From positions 1 through 37,580 of the forward strand of contig JAILAT010000016.1 of NCBI GenBank assembly GCA_024681475.1: a stretch of 37,580 bases of DNA, written 5' to 3'. Under the pieces are notes generated by a model. It had not been told where the DNA came from. It did not search any database and was given only the letters and a program-made list of their open reading frames with translations. The stretch is from Bacteroidales bacterium. GTDB taxonomy: Bacteria > Bacteroidota > Bacteroidia > Bacteroidales > P3. Every line of letters starts with the position of its first letter. Within the stretch, counting starts at the first letter, position 1. A program made the translations under genes and the position numbers. Below are positions 1 through 7,860 of the stretch, piece after piece.

Positions 1-993
1 GATATAGATGGATTGCAGCAGGGTGGGCATGGCGGGTGCGCTCGACAGGTTGAACAACTGAATGGTGCTGCCGGCACTTGCCGTCAAAGATTCGTAATAG
101 GCTAGGGCAATGGAGTCTTCCCCTACTGACTCGACAAGCACTTTCCCCGTGGGTGTGCCCCGCAGTACCTCTATCAGCTGGTTCGGATATACAGGGAAAC
201 TGATAAATGGGTATGTCTTACTGAAAACGCGAAAATAACAATGGTTGGTTGTTGCGTGCATGGCGCTGGCCACCACGAACCTTCTCGTGCAAGTGATGTC
301 GGTGTAGTACTCGTCGCAATCTTTGTCTTCATAGTAGTACATTTCCCATTGAAAACCATTGTAGAATGCATCCAGCAGGGTAGTACAGTCGTATTGTCCG
401 CCATTCATATAGCTGCCACCTACGGCAACAATATGCGTACTTTCTTGTGCTTTGTTTCTGTAGGTCTCCATTCGCCAGGCTCGCAACACTTGAGATAGTC
501 CGTAATAAGTGTGGTATGGCGTGCTCATCACACCATAGGAGATGCTTCCGCCAAGATTGAACACATCGTTGATGTCGAAAGAACCGACCAGCAAACGATC
601 TTGCAAATTCTTGAAGATGGAGCCACAGAAGAAGACGCTGTCGTCCACCACACGGAAATCGTAGACCCGTGCATCGCTGAGGAACGAAGCTAAAGTGATG
701 GTGTTTGATGTCTTGTCAATAATCGCGAATGCATCGTCGTTGCCATAGACATCTGTCAGATAGGCTACGGACAATCCGTTTGTCCATTCGCGGACGACAT
801 CGTTGTCGCCAACCACTATGGCAGATGAGCTGTACACTATGGTGTTCTGCGACCGAACAGGGGAGGGTAGCAATGCCGCCAGCAGGAACAGACCGGCGAA
901 CAAAATCGATGCAACATCTCGCCGAGTGCCTCGGCAACCCGGAAAACTGATACTTTTTTCTAATACGATTGATTGTAATTTATTGAAAATCAT
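1..993 (-). CDS. Secreted protein of unknown function, C-terminus beyond the window
   Basis: An open minus-strand frame runs from ATG at 993-991 to base 1 with no stop, giving 331 residues of an incomplete protein. I read it by translating the reverse complement. Residues 1-34 form a polar leader, then a hydrophobic core (LFAGLFLLAALL) ends near PVRSQ, which looks like a Sec signal peptide with an unusually long n-region. The mature part is rich in aromatic and beta-forming residues, with recurring short segments such as VYDFRVVDDSVFFCGS and STHIVAVGG. These resemble the strands of beta-propeller or similar all-beta surface proteins, but that is inference. Nothing identifies an enzyme. A consensus Bacteroidota promoter lies 38 bases upstream of the ATG, which supports this start and expression as its own unit, divergent from the symporter. 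Extracellular or cell-surface location is likely; the missing end could carry a sorting domain. Confidence 0.75.
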   Translation of the reverse strand, partial: MIFNKLQSIVLEKSISFPGCRGTRRDVASILFAGLFLLAALLPSPVRSQNTIVYSSSAIVVGDNDVVREWTNGLSVAYLTDVYGNDDAFAIIDKTSNTITLASFLSDARVYDFRVVDDSVFFCGSIFKNLQDRLLVGSFDINDVFNLGGSISYGVMSTPYHTYYGLSQVLRAWRMETYRNKAQESTHIVAVGGSYMNGGQYDCTTLLDAFYNGFQWEMYYYEDKDCDEYYTDITCTRRFVVASAMHATTNHCYFRVFSKTYPFISFPVYPNQLIEVLRGTPTGKVLVESVGEDSIALAYYESLTASAGSTIQLFNLSSAPAMPTLLQSIYI

Positions 994-1030
994 AGTAGTT
1001 ATTATTTTAGCTGTTATACATTCATTACTG

Positions 1031-1062
1031 CAAATATACATTTTATTCTTTAATAAAAACAA
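1031..1062 (-). promoter_or_regulatory. Promoter of the secreted protein at 1-993
   Basis: On the minus strand TATATTTG (1038-1031) matches the Bacteroidota -7 box TAnnTTTG. A TTG at 1062-1060 sits 21 bases upstream as the -33 element. The predicted transcript would start about 30 bases before the ATG at 993. Confidence 0.7.
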
Positions 1063-1189
1063 TAATTCAAAGTTTTTTTTTCTCGTCACAACACGTTGGC
1101 ACCAGGGGAGGGGAACGACTCCAACTTTTTTCTTGTCCCAGACATACGAAAAATAGTCTTTTTGAGTTATTAATGAAAATTAACATAAT

Positions 1190-2599
1190 ATGACCCCGAT
1201 ATTTGCAGATCTTTCGGCATGGGAGTGGCTCATCCAGTTTTTCATCATTGTGGTGGCGCTCCTTGTTGCCAACCTGGTGCGTTGCAACGTGCCGCTGTTC
1301 AGGCGCAGCCTGCTGCCGTCGGCCTTGCTAGCCGGCCTTCTTATTCTCTGCCTGAAGCCGCTGGGCTTCTTCTCGGCGATGGTCGACAAACATTCCATGG
1401 AGATTGTCACCTATCACGCCCTCGGTCTCGGTTTTGTCGCCATGGCATTGAAAAACAAGAAGATAAAAAGTGCGACGTCGACCCTCAAAGTGGTGGAGAC
1501 GGGTGCCGTCACCGCCAGCACTTACATCTTGCAGGGCTTGGTGGGCCTGCTCATTACGGTGCCGCTGTTCCTCTGGTGGAAGGGTCACGACCTGTTCTAC
1601 GCCTCAGGACTGCTCCTCCCGATGGGATATGGCCAGGGCCCGGGACAGGCGATGAACATCGGCGACGCCTTCGCCGACTGGGCTGGCAAGCAGGATATCG
1701 CCTTCTTTGGCCGTGACTTCGGATTGAGCATCGCCGCCACGGGCTTCATCGTCGGCAGCCTTGTCGGTGTTATCTATATGAATGTCCTCCGCCGTCGCGG
1801 CAAACTGAAGATCAGGGAAAAGGCTATGGCCGAGCGCTATACGCTTGCCGACTATGAGTCGGAGGGCGAGATTCCACACTCCGAGTCCATCGACAAGCTC
1901 ACCGTGCAGCTCAGCCTGGTGTTGCTGGTCTATGCGTTGGTGTTCCTGCTGATGTACGGCATACAGCAGCTCGACATGGGCGACTTCGGAACGGATACCC
2001 TCAAGCCGCTCGTCTGGGGCTTCAACTTCCTGTGGGGCACCCTGCTCGGCGTGTTGGTACGCTGGGTTATCGGCCGTCTGCGCAGGTACAAGCTCATGCA
2101 ACGCGAATACATCAACAACTACACCCTTGACCGCATCGCCGGCACCTGCTTCGATTTCATGATTGTGGCCGGCACCGCCGCCATCGACTTCAACAACCTG
2201 CGTGGACTGTGGCTGCCGCTTGTGCTGGTCTGCACGCTGGGTGCCGTGGCCACGTTCTTCTATGTGCTGCTCTGCTGCCGCAAGCTCTACCCGGGCTATG
2301 AATACGAAGGCTTCTTCTCGATGTTCGGCATGCTTACCGGCACCGCCAGCAACGGCATGATCCTGCTGCGCGAGATAGACCCGCGCTTTGAGACGCCCGC
2401 TGCCAACAACTTGGTGCTGCAGACCATTCCGGCGCTTGCTTTCGGTTTTCCCGTGCTGCTGCTGGTGGGCTTTGCGCCGCACAACCTCAACAACACGCTC
2501 ATTACCATAGGCATAATGGCTGTCGCACTGCTGCTGTTCTGCCTGTTCATATTCAGAAAGTCACTATTTGGGAAATGTAAAAAACAGAAGAGAAAATGA
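1190..2599 (+). CDS. Sodium/glutamate symporter (GltS)-like membrane transporter
   Basis: This 469-residue polytopic inner-membrane protein has about ten to twelve hydrophobic segments in two halves, each with a glycine-rich re-entrant-type motif: PMGYGQGPGQAMNIG at residues 144-158 and GMLTGTASNGMILLREIDP in the second half. This pseudo-symmetric arrangement and the LLRE-DP signature fit the GltS family of sodium-coupled glutamate carriers, which have inverted repeats with such loops at the substrate site. Length is somewhat above the roughly 400 residues of E. coli GltS, because of a charged cytoplasmic loop (about 203-236) between the halves. Substrate cannot be read from sequence; glutamate or another carboxylate is an inference. 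The stop overlaps the next gene's start by 4 bases (ATGA), so the two are translationally coupled. I found no consensus -7 box upstream of the ATG. Confidence 0.7.
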   Translation: MTPIFADLSAWEWLIQFFIIVVALLVANLVRCNVPLFRRSLLPSALLAGLLILCLKPLGFFSAMVDKHSMEIVTYHALGLGFVAMALKNKKIKSATSTLKVVETGAVTASTYILQGLVGLLITVPLFLWWKGHDLFYASGLLLPMGYGQGPGQAMNIGDAFADWAGKQDIAFFGRDFGLSIAATGFIVGSLVGVIYMNVLRRRGKLKIREKAMAERYTLADYESEGEIPHSESIDKLTVQLSLVLLVYALVFLLMYGIQQLDMGDFGTDTLKPLVWGFNFLWGTLLGVLVRWVIGRLRRYKLMQREYINNYTLDRIAGTCFDFMIVAGTAAIDFNNLRGLWLPLVLVCTLGAVATFFYVLLCCRKLYPGYEYEGFFSMFGMLTGTASNGMILLREIDPRFETPAANNLVLQTIPALAFGFPVLLLVGFAPHNLNNTLITIGIMAVALLLFCLFIFRKSLFGKCKKQKRK

Positions 2600-3930
2600 A
2601 AAAGATTGCCATTATCACCTTGTCGTTGGCGCTAGCGCTCACCGCGGTGGCGCAGGACACCAACCGCCATGTCCGTCAGGGCTGGACTTTCGGCGTGCTG
2701 CCTAGCGTGGCCTACGATGCCGACCTGGGTCTGCAATATGGTGCGCTGACCAACATCTACTATTTCGGCGACGGCTCCACCTATCCCGAATATCTGCATT
2801 CTTTCTACGCCGAGGCGGCATACACCACCAAGCATTTCGGCATCTTCCGCACAGCCTACGACTCGAAGCACCTCATCCCGGGCCACCGTCTGAGCATCGA
2901 CCTCACTTATCTTCCCGACCAGATGTGCGATTTCTATGGCTTCAACGGCTACCAGTCGAGATATGTCGCCGAATATGCCAACCAGGACAACGCGGCCTAC
3001 ATCTCGCGCGCCTACTACAAGTACCGCCGCGACCTTTTCCGCTTCAGCGCCGACATTCAGGGCACCATCAGCAAGCCGTGGTATTGGAACGCCGGCATCG
3101 GTCTGCTGCATTTCAATGTAGGCACCGTGGATATCGACCGTCTCAACTCGTTCACGAGCAACGAGGACAAGTGGCTGCCCGACACGGTGTCGCTCTTTGA
3201 TTACTATGTCCGGGATGGCTACATCAGCGCCTCGGAGGCCGCTGGCGGATTCCATCCCTATCTGCATGGCGGCGTCACCTACGACACGCGCGACAGGCTG
3301 CAGAACCCCACCCGCGGCATCCACGCCGACGCCTTCCTCACCTACTATGCAGGTCTGGGCGACATGAGCGACTACAACAACCTGAAACTGAACGCCAACT
3401 TCCGCCAGTATATCTCGCTCTATACCGACCGTCTCATCCTCGCCTACCGCGTCGGAACACAGCTCAACCTGGCTGGCGACAGCCCCTTCTACCTCAACAC
3501 CTATCTCAATCAGCTGTATATGCAACGTGTTGTATATGAGGGTCTCGGCGGCGCCAACTCGGTGCGCGGCATCATGCGCAACCGCATCCTCGCCCCCGGC
3601 GTGGCCTTCGCCAATGTCGAGCTGCGCACACGCCTGTTCGGCTTCAAGGCTGGCAAGAATATGTTCTACGTCGGACTCAATCCCTTCTTCGACGCCGGCA
3701 TGGTGGTGCAGCCCTACGAGAACGTTGTTTCCAATCCCCACTATATTCATCCCATTGTGGGTGCTTGGGACACTTCGCGCATCTATGAGCCCCACTTCGG
3801 CGGCGGCCTCGGCCTCAAGGTGGCTATGAACGACAATTTCGTCCTCAGCGTCGACTGGGCCACGGCTTTCGACAAGCAGGACAACGGCAAGTTCAGCAAC
3901 CTCTACATCAAGATGGGCTATATGTTCTAG
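2596..3930 (+). CDS. Omp85-superfamily (BamA/TamA-like) outer-membrane barrel without POTRA domains
   Basis: A 444-residue protein with an N-terminal signal peptide (MKKIAIITLSLALALTAVAQ) followed directly by alternating hydrophobic/polar strands of an outer-membrane barrel. The segment GLGGANSVRGIMRNRI contains VRG at residues 323-325, equivalent to the conserved VRGY/F motif of the Omp85 L6 loop. RDRLQNPTRGIHADAFLTYY earlier and the C-terminal aromatic ending (IKMGYMF) also fit a surface-antigen barrel. There is no room for POTRA repeats, so it is a barrel-only member, as is common in Bacteroidota, and is unlikely to be the main BamA. Function is unknown; it could assemble or export a lipid or protein partner. 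The 4-base overlap with the preceding transporter argues for co-expression, but the functional link is unclear. Confidence 0.8.
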   Translation: MKKIAIITLSLALALTAVAQDTNRHVRQGWTFGVLPSVAYDADLGLQYGALTNIYYFGDGSTYPEYLHSFYAEAAYTTKHFGIFRTAYDSKHLIPGHRLSIDLTYLPDQMCDFYGFNGYQSRYVAEYANQDNAAYISRAYYKYRRDLFRFSADIQGTISKPWYWNAGIGLLHFNVGTVDIDRLNSFTSNEDKWLPDTVSLFDYYVRDGYISASEAAGGFHPYLHGGVTYDTRDRLQNPTRGIHADAFLTYYAGLGDMSDYNNLKLNANFRQYISLYTDRLILAYRVGTQLNLAGDSPFYLNTYLNQLYMQRVVYEGLGGANSVRGIMRNRILAPGVAFANVELRTRLFGFKAGKNMFYVGLNPFFDAGMVVQPYENVVSNPHYIHPIVGAWDTSRIYEPHFGGGLGLKVAMNDNFVLSVDWATAFDKQDNGKFSNLYIKMGYMF

Positions 3931-3954
3931 TGTTTAATCATTCATTTGCATATC

Positions 3955-4563
3955 ATGTTTACAGGTATTATCGAAACGACGGCAAAAGTCGTCAGCATTG
4001 AGAAAGAGAACACCAACTACCATTTCACCCTCGAGGTGCCCTTCGGCGACGAGCTGGCTATCGACCAGAGCATGGCGAACGACGGCTGCTGCCTGACGGT
4101 GGTGAAGGTGGACAAGGCTAAGAAGCAATACGTTGTCACCGCCATGGACGAGACGATGCTGAAGACCAACCTCAGCACCTGGCAGGTGGGGACGGAGGTC
4201 AACGTGGAGCGCTCTATGCGTATGGACGGCCGCTTCGACGGCCACATCGTGCAGGGCCATGTCGACCAGACGGCTCGCTGTACCAAGGTGGTCGACGACA
4301 ACGGTTCGTGGCGCTTCTATTTCGAGTACGACGCCAAGAACGCCCCCTCCATCACAGTGCCCAAGGGCAGCATCAGCATCAACGGCGTGAGTCTCACGGT
4401 GGTGGACAGTGAGCCGGGGATGTTCAGCGTCGCCATCATACCCTACACCTATCAGGTAACCAACTTCCACAATTTCAAGGTGGGCACCGTCGTCAACATC
4501 GAGTTCGATGTCTTTGGCAAGTATGTCCAGCGCCTGTTGGAGCAATACATGAAGGCTCAGTAG
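3955..4563 (+). CDS. ribE: Riboflavin synthase, alpha chain
   Basis: It catalyses dismutation of two 6,7-dimethyl-8-ribityllumazine molecules into riboflavin and the pyrimidine precursor, the last step of vitamin B2 synthesis in the cytoplasm. The 202-residue protein has the two tandem lumazine-binding barrels typical of the family: the first begins MFTGIIE and carries NDGCCLTV (42-49); the second carries HIVQGHVD (97-104) and GSISINGVSLTV (138-149). A basic amphipathic C-terminus (KYVQRLLEQYM) is where the trimerisation helix lies. I chose ATG at 3955 rather than the in-frame TTG three codons upstream, because MFTGIIE is the invariant family start. The gene follows the barrel gene by 24 bases. 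No FMN riboswitch-like leader or separate promoter is visible, so it is probably read through from upstream. Confidence 0.95.
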   Translation: MFTGIIETTAKVVSIEKENTNYHFTLEVPFGDELAIDQSMANDGCCLTVVKVDKAKKQYVVTAMDETMLKTNLSTWQVGTEVNVERSMRMDGRFDGHIVQGHVDQTARCTKVVDDNGSWRFYFEYDAKNAPSITVPKGSISINGVSLTVVDSEPGMFSVAIIPYTYQVTNFHNFKVGTVVNIEFDVFGKYVQRLLEQYMKAQ

Positions 4564-4571
4564 TCAACGAC

Positions 4572-4583
4572 TCATGGAATCAG
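4572..4583 (-). repeat. Copy of the 12-base word CTGATTCCATGA (minus orientation)
   Basis: Lies 8 bases after the riboflavin synthase stop in non-coding DNA. Exact copies also occur at 5455, 8976, 9393 and 14009. Role unknown. Confidence 0.5.
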
Positions 4584-4665
4584 CGCGTTGCGCGGTGTCT
4601 CGCTGCCGAGATGCCGTGCTCTGCAGCAACAAGGGAGCGAGGAGGCTTCCGGACTTCCTAACCGT

Positions 4666-4685
4666 CTGTTTCCATGATAGCTGAC
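4666..4685 (+). repeat. Degenerate 20-base relative of the 9393 and 14009 repeats
   Basis: Reads CTGTTTCCATGATAGCTGAC, differing at a few positions from CTGATTCCATGATATCTGTC (9393-9412) and CTGATTCCATGATATTTGAC (14009-14028). It lies between ribE and the terminator of the 47-residue protein gene. Confidence 0.4.
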
Positions 4686-4708
4686 TCCGCTTTTCGATGT
4701 CAGAAAGG

Positions 4709-4741
4709 CAAAAAAATAAACCCCGCCGATTGGCGGGGTTT
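4709..4741 (-). terminator. Intrinsic terminator of the 47-residue protein gene
   Basis: A ten-base-pair GC-rich stem (AAACCCCGCC at 4718-4727 with GGCGGGGTTT at 4732-4741) has a 4-base loop. On the minus strand it is followed by a T-rich tract (4719-4710), so it terminates leftward transcription. Confidence 0.85.
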
Positions 4742-4762
4742 GTCATTGTGAATAGGGGAGAC

Positions 4763-4906
4763 TTATTCGGCCTTGTCGGCGTTGATGATAGCCTTGTGCA
4801 CGGCGTTCCAGCCAGCAGCGTTGAGACCCCAATTGTTGGTAGAGTTCTTGTTGCCAGACACTCTAACTTTTCTTCTCTTGACTTTTTTGTTAGCGTTGAT
4901 ACCCAT
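4763..4906 (-). CDS. 47-residue basic protein of unknown function, probably highly expressed
   Basis: ATG at 4906-4904 opens a frame that ends with TAA at 4765-4763. The product begins MGINANKKVKRRKVRVSGNK and is lysine/arginine-rich in its first 20 residues, then asparagine- and alanine-rich with two tryptophans (NNWGLNAAGWNAVHKAI). There is no signal peptide or membrane segment, so it is cytoplasmic. The basic start suggests nucleic-acid or ribosome binding, but this is inference and I do not recognise the family. Coding quality is supported by its own consensus promoter (5045-5076), a strong terminator 21 bases past the stop, and codon use dominated by AAC, AAG, GCT, GGC and ATC, like highly expressed genes nearby. 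The leader between promoter and ATG is about 130 bases and could have a regulatory role. Confidence 0.75.
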   Translation of the reverse strand: MGINANKKVKRRKVRVSGNKNSTNNWGLNAAGWNAVHKAIINADKAE

Positions 4907-5044
4907 GATTCTATACTTTTTATTGATTTATTCTTGATAATCTGTTTTTTGGTTGGTTTCGGTATCCAATGCATGTCGAACAGTTGATGTAATGCACTGA
5001 TTTCTAGTGTGCAATGATACCTGTGCCATTTCCAAAACGTTCTG

Positions 5045-5076
5045 CAAAATTATACAAACAATTTGACTTGAACAAA
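5045..5076 (-). promoter_or_regulatory. Strong promoter for the 47-residue protein gene
   Basis: Minus strand TTTG (5076-5073), 20-base spacer, TAATTTTG (5052-5045): the best match to the Bacteroidota -33/-7 consensus in the window. The start site would be near 5038, about 130 bases upstream of the ATG. The upstream gene is on the same strand and ends at 5115, so this promoter gives the small gene independent expression. Confidence 0.75.
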
Positions 5077-5114
5077 TAATTGTGAACTTTTTTGTTGAAA
5101 AATAGTTTAATATG

Positions 5115-6665
5115 CTAGTTTTCAAGATGTTCTTTGCGTAGCAAGTCGTTAACGGTCTTCACGGGGTTGAAGGTGGCCAGCGGAACCTCGACAAAGAGGG
5201 TGATCCATTCGGCCATGGCACCGTTCCAGAGGCCTGGAAGCTCTTGCGATTTCACCACCGTGGCGCCTTTCGACTTCTTGGAGATGAAGCCGGTGTTGGG
5301 GTCGACGAACTTGCGCAGGTCGAAATAGTGGCCGCGCCAATCGCGTGTGGCGCACACCAGATCGACAGGGTTGAAGTGTGTGGCGCTCTCCAGAATGGCG
5401 TTCTGCTCGGGTTCCTTACGGTTGATTTGGGCAGTTTCGACAATCTGTAAGCTTCTGATTCCATGACTATTTTCGGTAAAGAAGGGGCCGCCGCCGGGCT
5501 CGCCTTGGTTCTTCACCATACCGCAGACACGCATCGGTCGGTTGAGGCGCTCTTTGAGTATGGCGGTCTGTTCCTTGGCGCTTCTCTTGGCGAAGTCGGC
5601 GGGCAGCTGGATGTGCAGCTGACTGGTGGCGAAAGTGGCGATGCGTTTCAGTTCCTGCTTCCCGGGTTTGCCGGCCAGCGTGCGCAGGCATTCGAAGTTC
5701 TTGGCCTGCAGCTCCAGCAGCAATCCTGCCAGCGCTTGCTTATAAATAATGGTGGTGTGCTTCATCCAGTCGGGCACCACGTTGTCGATATTCTTCACGA
5801 AGATGATGTCGGCACGGCACTCGTTGAGGTTCTCGATGAGAGCGCCATGGCCGCCGGGGCGGAAAGTAAGACGCCCCTCTTCGTCGCGGATGGGCACATT
5901 GTATTCGTCGACGGCGATGGTGTCGGTGTAATGCTTTTGTTCCGAGAAGGTTATGTTGAGTTTGATGTTCAGTGCCGACTCGTAGTATTTACGCACTTCG
6001 GCCACCTTCTTGCGGAAGAGTGCCTTGTGCTCGGGGGATACGGTGAAGTGGATGGACACCACGTCGTTGGCGGAGCGTGCATAGTGGGCACCCTCGACGA
6101 TGTGTTCCTCCATGGGTGTGCGGCTCAGTTCGCCGTAGCGGTGGAATTTCAGCAACGCTTTGGGCAGGACGCCGTAGCCCATATACTGCTCTTTCAGCAG
6201 GTAGTTGATGATGGTGGAGTAGTCGCCACGTTGCATGTATTCCTCCAGCTCGAGCGACGAGTTCTCCATACACTTGTGCAGATCGTTGAAGAAGGCGAAG
6301 GTGCGGATGTTCTTCAGGAACTCGGCTACGGTAGGAAACTCGTACTCAAAGTTTTGCGCCACGCCGAAATAGGTCGACGAGAAGGTGTAGAGGTCCTTGA
6401 ACATACGCGTCGCCGCGCCTGATGCGGGCACAAATTTCAGCACCTTCTTGGCGGTGCACTGTTTCTTGTAGATATCGGCATAGCGTGATATCTGCTTGTC
6501 TTCCATGCGCACGATGCCTCCGTTTTCCACGGTGGCGGCTTCCAGCAGCTTGGTGCGCGGGAAGCCTTGGCGGAAATTCTCTATCTGCTGTTCAACTTGG
6601 TCGAGGGACAAGCCCCACTCAGCGATCTGCTTCAGGTCGCTGTCCGTAAACTGAGTTTTCGTCAT
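5115..6665 (-). CDS. DUF4301-family protein
   Basis: The 516-residue protein matches a Bacteroidota family of unknown function (DUF4301) in length and landmarks: an N-terminal helical segment (DLKQIAEWGLSLDQVEQQIE), then KFVPASGAATRMFKDLY near residues 77-93, and a central TFRPGGHGALIENLNE segment followed by ADIIFVKNIDNVVPD. The SGAATRMFK and GGHGAL signatures resemble the sugar-nucleotide pyrophosphorylase fold, in which these loops bind the nucleotide and sugar phosphate, so a nucleotidyltransferase-like activity is a reasonable inference but is unproven. It is cytoplasmic, with no signal peptide. It starts 11 bases after the stop of the lipoprotein gene at 6677-7087 and is almost certainly co-transcribed with it from the 7142 promoter. 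Confidence 0.8.
   Translation of the reverse strand: MTKTQFTDSDLKQIAEWGLSLDQVEQQIENFRQGFPRTKLLEAATVENGGIVRMEDKQISRYADIYKKQCTAKKVLKFVPASGAATRMFKDLYTFSSTYFGVAQNFEYEFPTVAEFLKNIRTFAFFNDLHKCMENSSLELEEYMQRGDYSTIINYLLKEQYMGYGVLPKALLKFHRYGELSRTPMEEHIVEGAHYARSANDVVSIHFTVSPEHKALFRKKVAEVRKYYESALNIKLNITFSEQKHYTDTIAVDEYNVPIRDEEGRLTFRPGGHGALIENLNECRADIIFVKNIDNVVPDWMKHTTIIYKQALAGLLLELQAKNFECLRTLAGKPGKQELKRIATFATSQLHIQLPADFAKRSAKEQTAILKERLNRPMRVCGMVKNQGEPGGGPFFTENSHGIRSLQIVETAQINRKEPEQNAILESATHFNPVDLVCATRDWRGHYFDLRKFVDPNTGFISKKSKGATVVKSQELPGLWNGAMAEWITLFVEVPLATFNPVKTVNDLLRKEHLEN
5455..5466 (+). repeat. Copy of CTGATTCCATGA inside the DUF4301 gene
   Basis: Here the word lies in coding sequence on the opposite strand, across the residues SHGIR. 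Coding constraint could explain this copy on its own. Confidence 0.4.
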
Positions 6666-6676
6666 GTAATTCGCTG

Positions 6677-7087
6677 TTACTTGGTTCTCATTACCTGGTG
6701 TACGGTGCTCTCCACGATGACGGTGGTTTTCACCACTTCACCCTCTTTGAGGCGGATGGTGTTGTGTCCTTCGCGATAGCAGAACCAGTCCTCGGGCGTG
6801 TAAATCTCGTCGTAACCAGTCTCATAGGTAGCCACCACGTTGAAGATGGCCGGAGCTTTGAACACCGCGTCGAAACGGCCGTTGGCGTTGGTGTAGCCCT
6901 CAGCGTTGACATAGCTATTGTCGATGTCAATCTTGACGAAAGCACCGGAAATTGGCAAGTTTGTGTCTTGGTCGATGACTGTTACTTCGACGTAGCAATC
7001 GGTATCTTTGTCGCAGGCGCCAAAGAAAAATGCTGCTAAACTGCTGATTAGTAGCAAGCATGAGAATGTGATTATTTTTTTCTTCAT
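6677..7087 (-). CDS. Lipoprotein with an Ig-like / carboxypeptidase-regulatory-like beta domain
   Basis: The 136-residue product has a type II signal peptide: basic MKKK, a hydrophobic stretch, and the lipobox FGAC with the acylated cysteine at residue 25. The following residues DKDTD are acidic with a lysine, loosely like the Bacteroidota surface-lipoprotein export signal, so surface exposure is possible. The rest (about 31-125) reads as one all-beta domain: CYVEVTVIDQDTNLPISGAFVKI, then NANGRFDAVF, a pattern shared by carboxypeptidase-regulatory-like and CNA-B-type folds (a G-x-x-V strand, then a turn with TN-NGRF). No catalytic residues are seen. It may be a structural or adhesion-type protein. 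It heads a two-gene unit with the DUF4301 gene and is divergent from the cyclophilin. Confidence 0.8.
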   Translation of the reverse strand: MKKKIITFSCLLLISSLAAFFFGACDKDTDCYVEVTVIDQDTNLPISGAFVKIDIDNSYVNAEGYTNANGRFDAVFKAPAIFNVVATYETGYDEIYTPEDWFCYREGHNTIRLKEGEVVKTTVIVESTVHQVMRTK

Positions 7088-7127
7088 AAAAACAAAAAAA
7101 ATTATTCGTTATTCAAAAAAAAATCTC

Positions 7128-7135
7128 TACTTTTG
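7128..7135 (+). promoter_or_regulatory. -7 box of the cyclophilin gene
   Basis: TACTTTTG matches TAnnTTTG, 29 bases before the ATG at 7165. No convincing TTG is seen at -33; the upstream region is A-rich instead. Confidence 0.65.
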
Positions 7136-7141
7136 CAAATG

Positions 7142-7175
7142 CAAAATTAGTAAAAAACTATCGTATGAGCACAAA
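7142..7175 (-). promoter_or_regulatory. Promoter of the lipoprotein-DUF4301 operon
   Basis: Minus strand TAATTTTG (7149-7142), with a TTTG (7175-7172) 22 bases upstream. It is back-to-back with the 7128 box: the two make the inverted repeat TTTTGCAAATGCAAAA (7131-7146), so polymerases bound to the two promoters would overlap and probably compete. Confidence 0.6.
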
Positions 7176-7845
7176 AAAAATTACTTTTCTGCTATTTTTT
7201 TTCGCTCTCGTCATGACGGGGTGCGCGCAAAAAACTGAAAAACAAACTAATAAAATGGAAAAACAATACTACGTATTAATTGAAACACCCTACGGGAACA
7301 TGGTGGCAAAACTCTATAATGAGACCCCTCAGCACCGCGATAATTTCATAAAGTTGGTAAATCAGGGGTTTTATAACGACCTTTTGTTCCACCGTGTCAT
7401 CAATCAGTTCATGATCCAGGGCGGCGACCAGAATTCGCGCAACGCCAAGCCCGGCCAGATGCTCGGCGACGGCAACTTGGGCTACATGGTCCCCGCCGAA
7501 TTCGTCGACACCCTCTTCCACCGCAAAGGTGCCCTCGCCGCAGCCCGCAACAACAACCCCGAGAAGGCTTCGTCCTCCAACCAGTTCTACATCGTGCAGG
7601 GGCAGGTGTGGACTGAGGATCAGCTGAATATGATGGCTTTCCGGTTCGGCAAAACCTTCACCGAGGAGCAGAAGAAGGTCTACACCACCGTGGGTGGCAC
7701 GCCACACCTCGATGGCGACTACACTGTCTTCGGTCAAGTGATTGAAGGCTTGGATGTTATCGACAAGATTGCCGCCGTGAAGACCGGCATGGCCGACCGT
7801 CCCGTGGAGGATGTGAAAATGAAAATCTCTGTTATCGAACGCTAA
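7165..7845 (+). CDS. Cyclophilin-type peptidyl-prolyl isomerase, lipoprotein
   Basis: It speeds cis-trans isomerisation of X-proline bonds during folding, here in the periplasm on a membrane anchor. Residues 1-20 are a lipoprotein signal ending in the lipobox MTGC (Cys20), then a short charged linker. The cyclophilin domain spans about 35-226. FHRVINQFMIQGGD (75-88) supplies the equivalents of the human CypA catalytic residues Arg55 (R77), Phe60 (F82) and Gln63 (Q85). LAAARNNNPEKASSSNQFYIV and FGQVIEGLDVIDKI are the later family signatures. Between them is an inserted segment (EDQLNMMAFRFGKTFTEEQK), absent from minimal cyclophilins. pheS starts 15 bases after the stop and the pair is probably one transcript from the 7128 box, ending at the 8936 terminator. 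Confidence 0.92.
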   Translation: MSTKKITFLLFFFALVMTGCAQKTEKQTNKMEKQYYVLIETPYGNMVAKLYNETPQHRDNFIKLVNQGFYNDLLFHRVINQFMIQGGDQNSRNAKPGQMLGDGNLGYMVPAEFVDTLFHRKGALAAARNNNPEKASSSNQFYIVQGQVWTEDQLNMMAFRFGKTFTEEQKKVYTTVGGTPHLDGDYTVFGQVIEGLDVIDKIAAVKTGMADRPVEDVKMKISVIER

Positions 7846-7860
7846 TACAACTCGCTAGCA

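Noticed and set aside
1139..1189. Promoter directly upstream of the symporter gene
   Set aside because: TAGTCTTTTTG is near the consensus but has the wrong spacing between TA and TTTG; not called.
3931..3954. Promoter or FMN riboswitch upstream of riboflavin synthase
   Set aside because: The gap is 24 bases, too short for an FMN aptamer, and no TAnnTTTG box is present.
4564..4974. A 136-codon minus-strand frame overlapping the 47-residue gene
   Set aside because: It runs through the terminator hairpin and has no coding character. The 47-residue frame fits the promoter, terminator and codon use.
4875..4974. A short frame (starting MAQVSLHTRN at about 5009 on the minus strand) in the leader of the 47-residue gene
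   Set aside because: Possible upstream peptide, but no codon bias, motif or conservation can be shown from the sequence alone.
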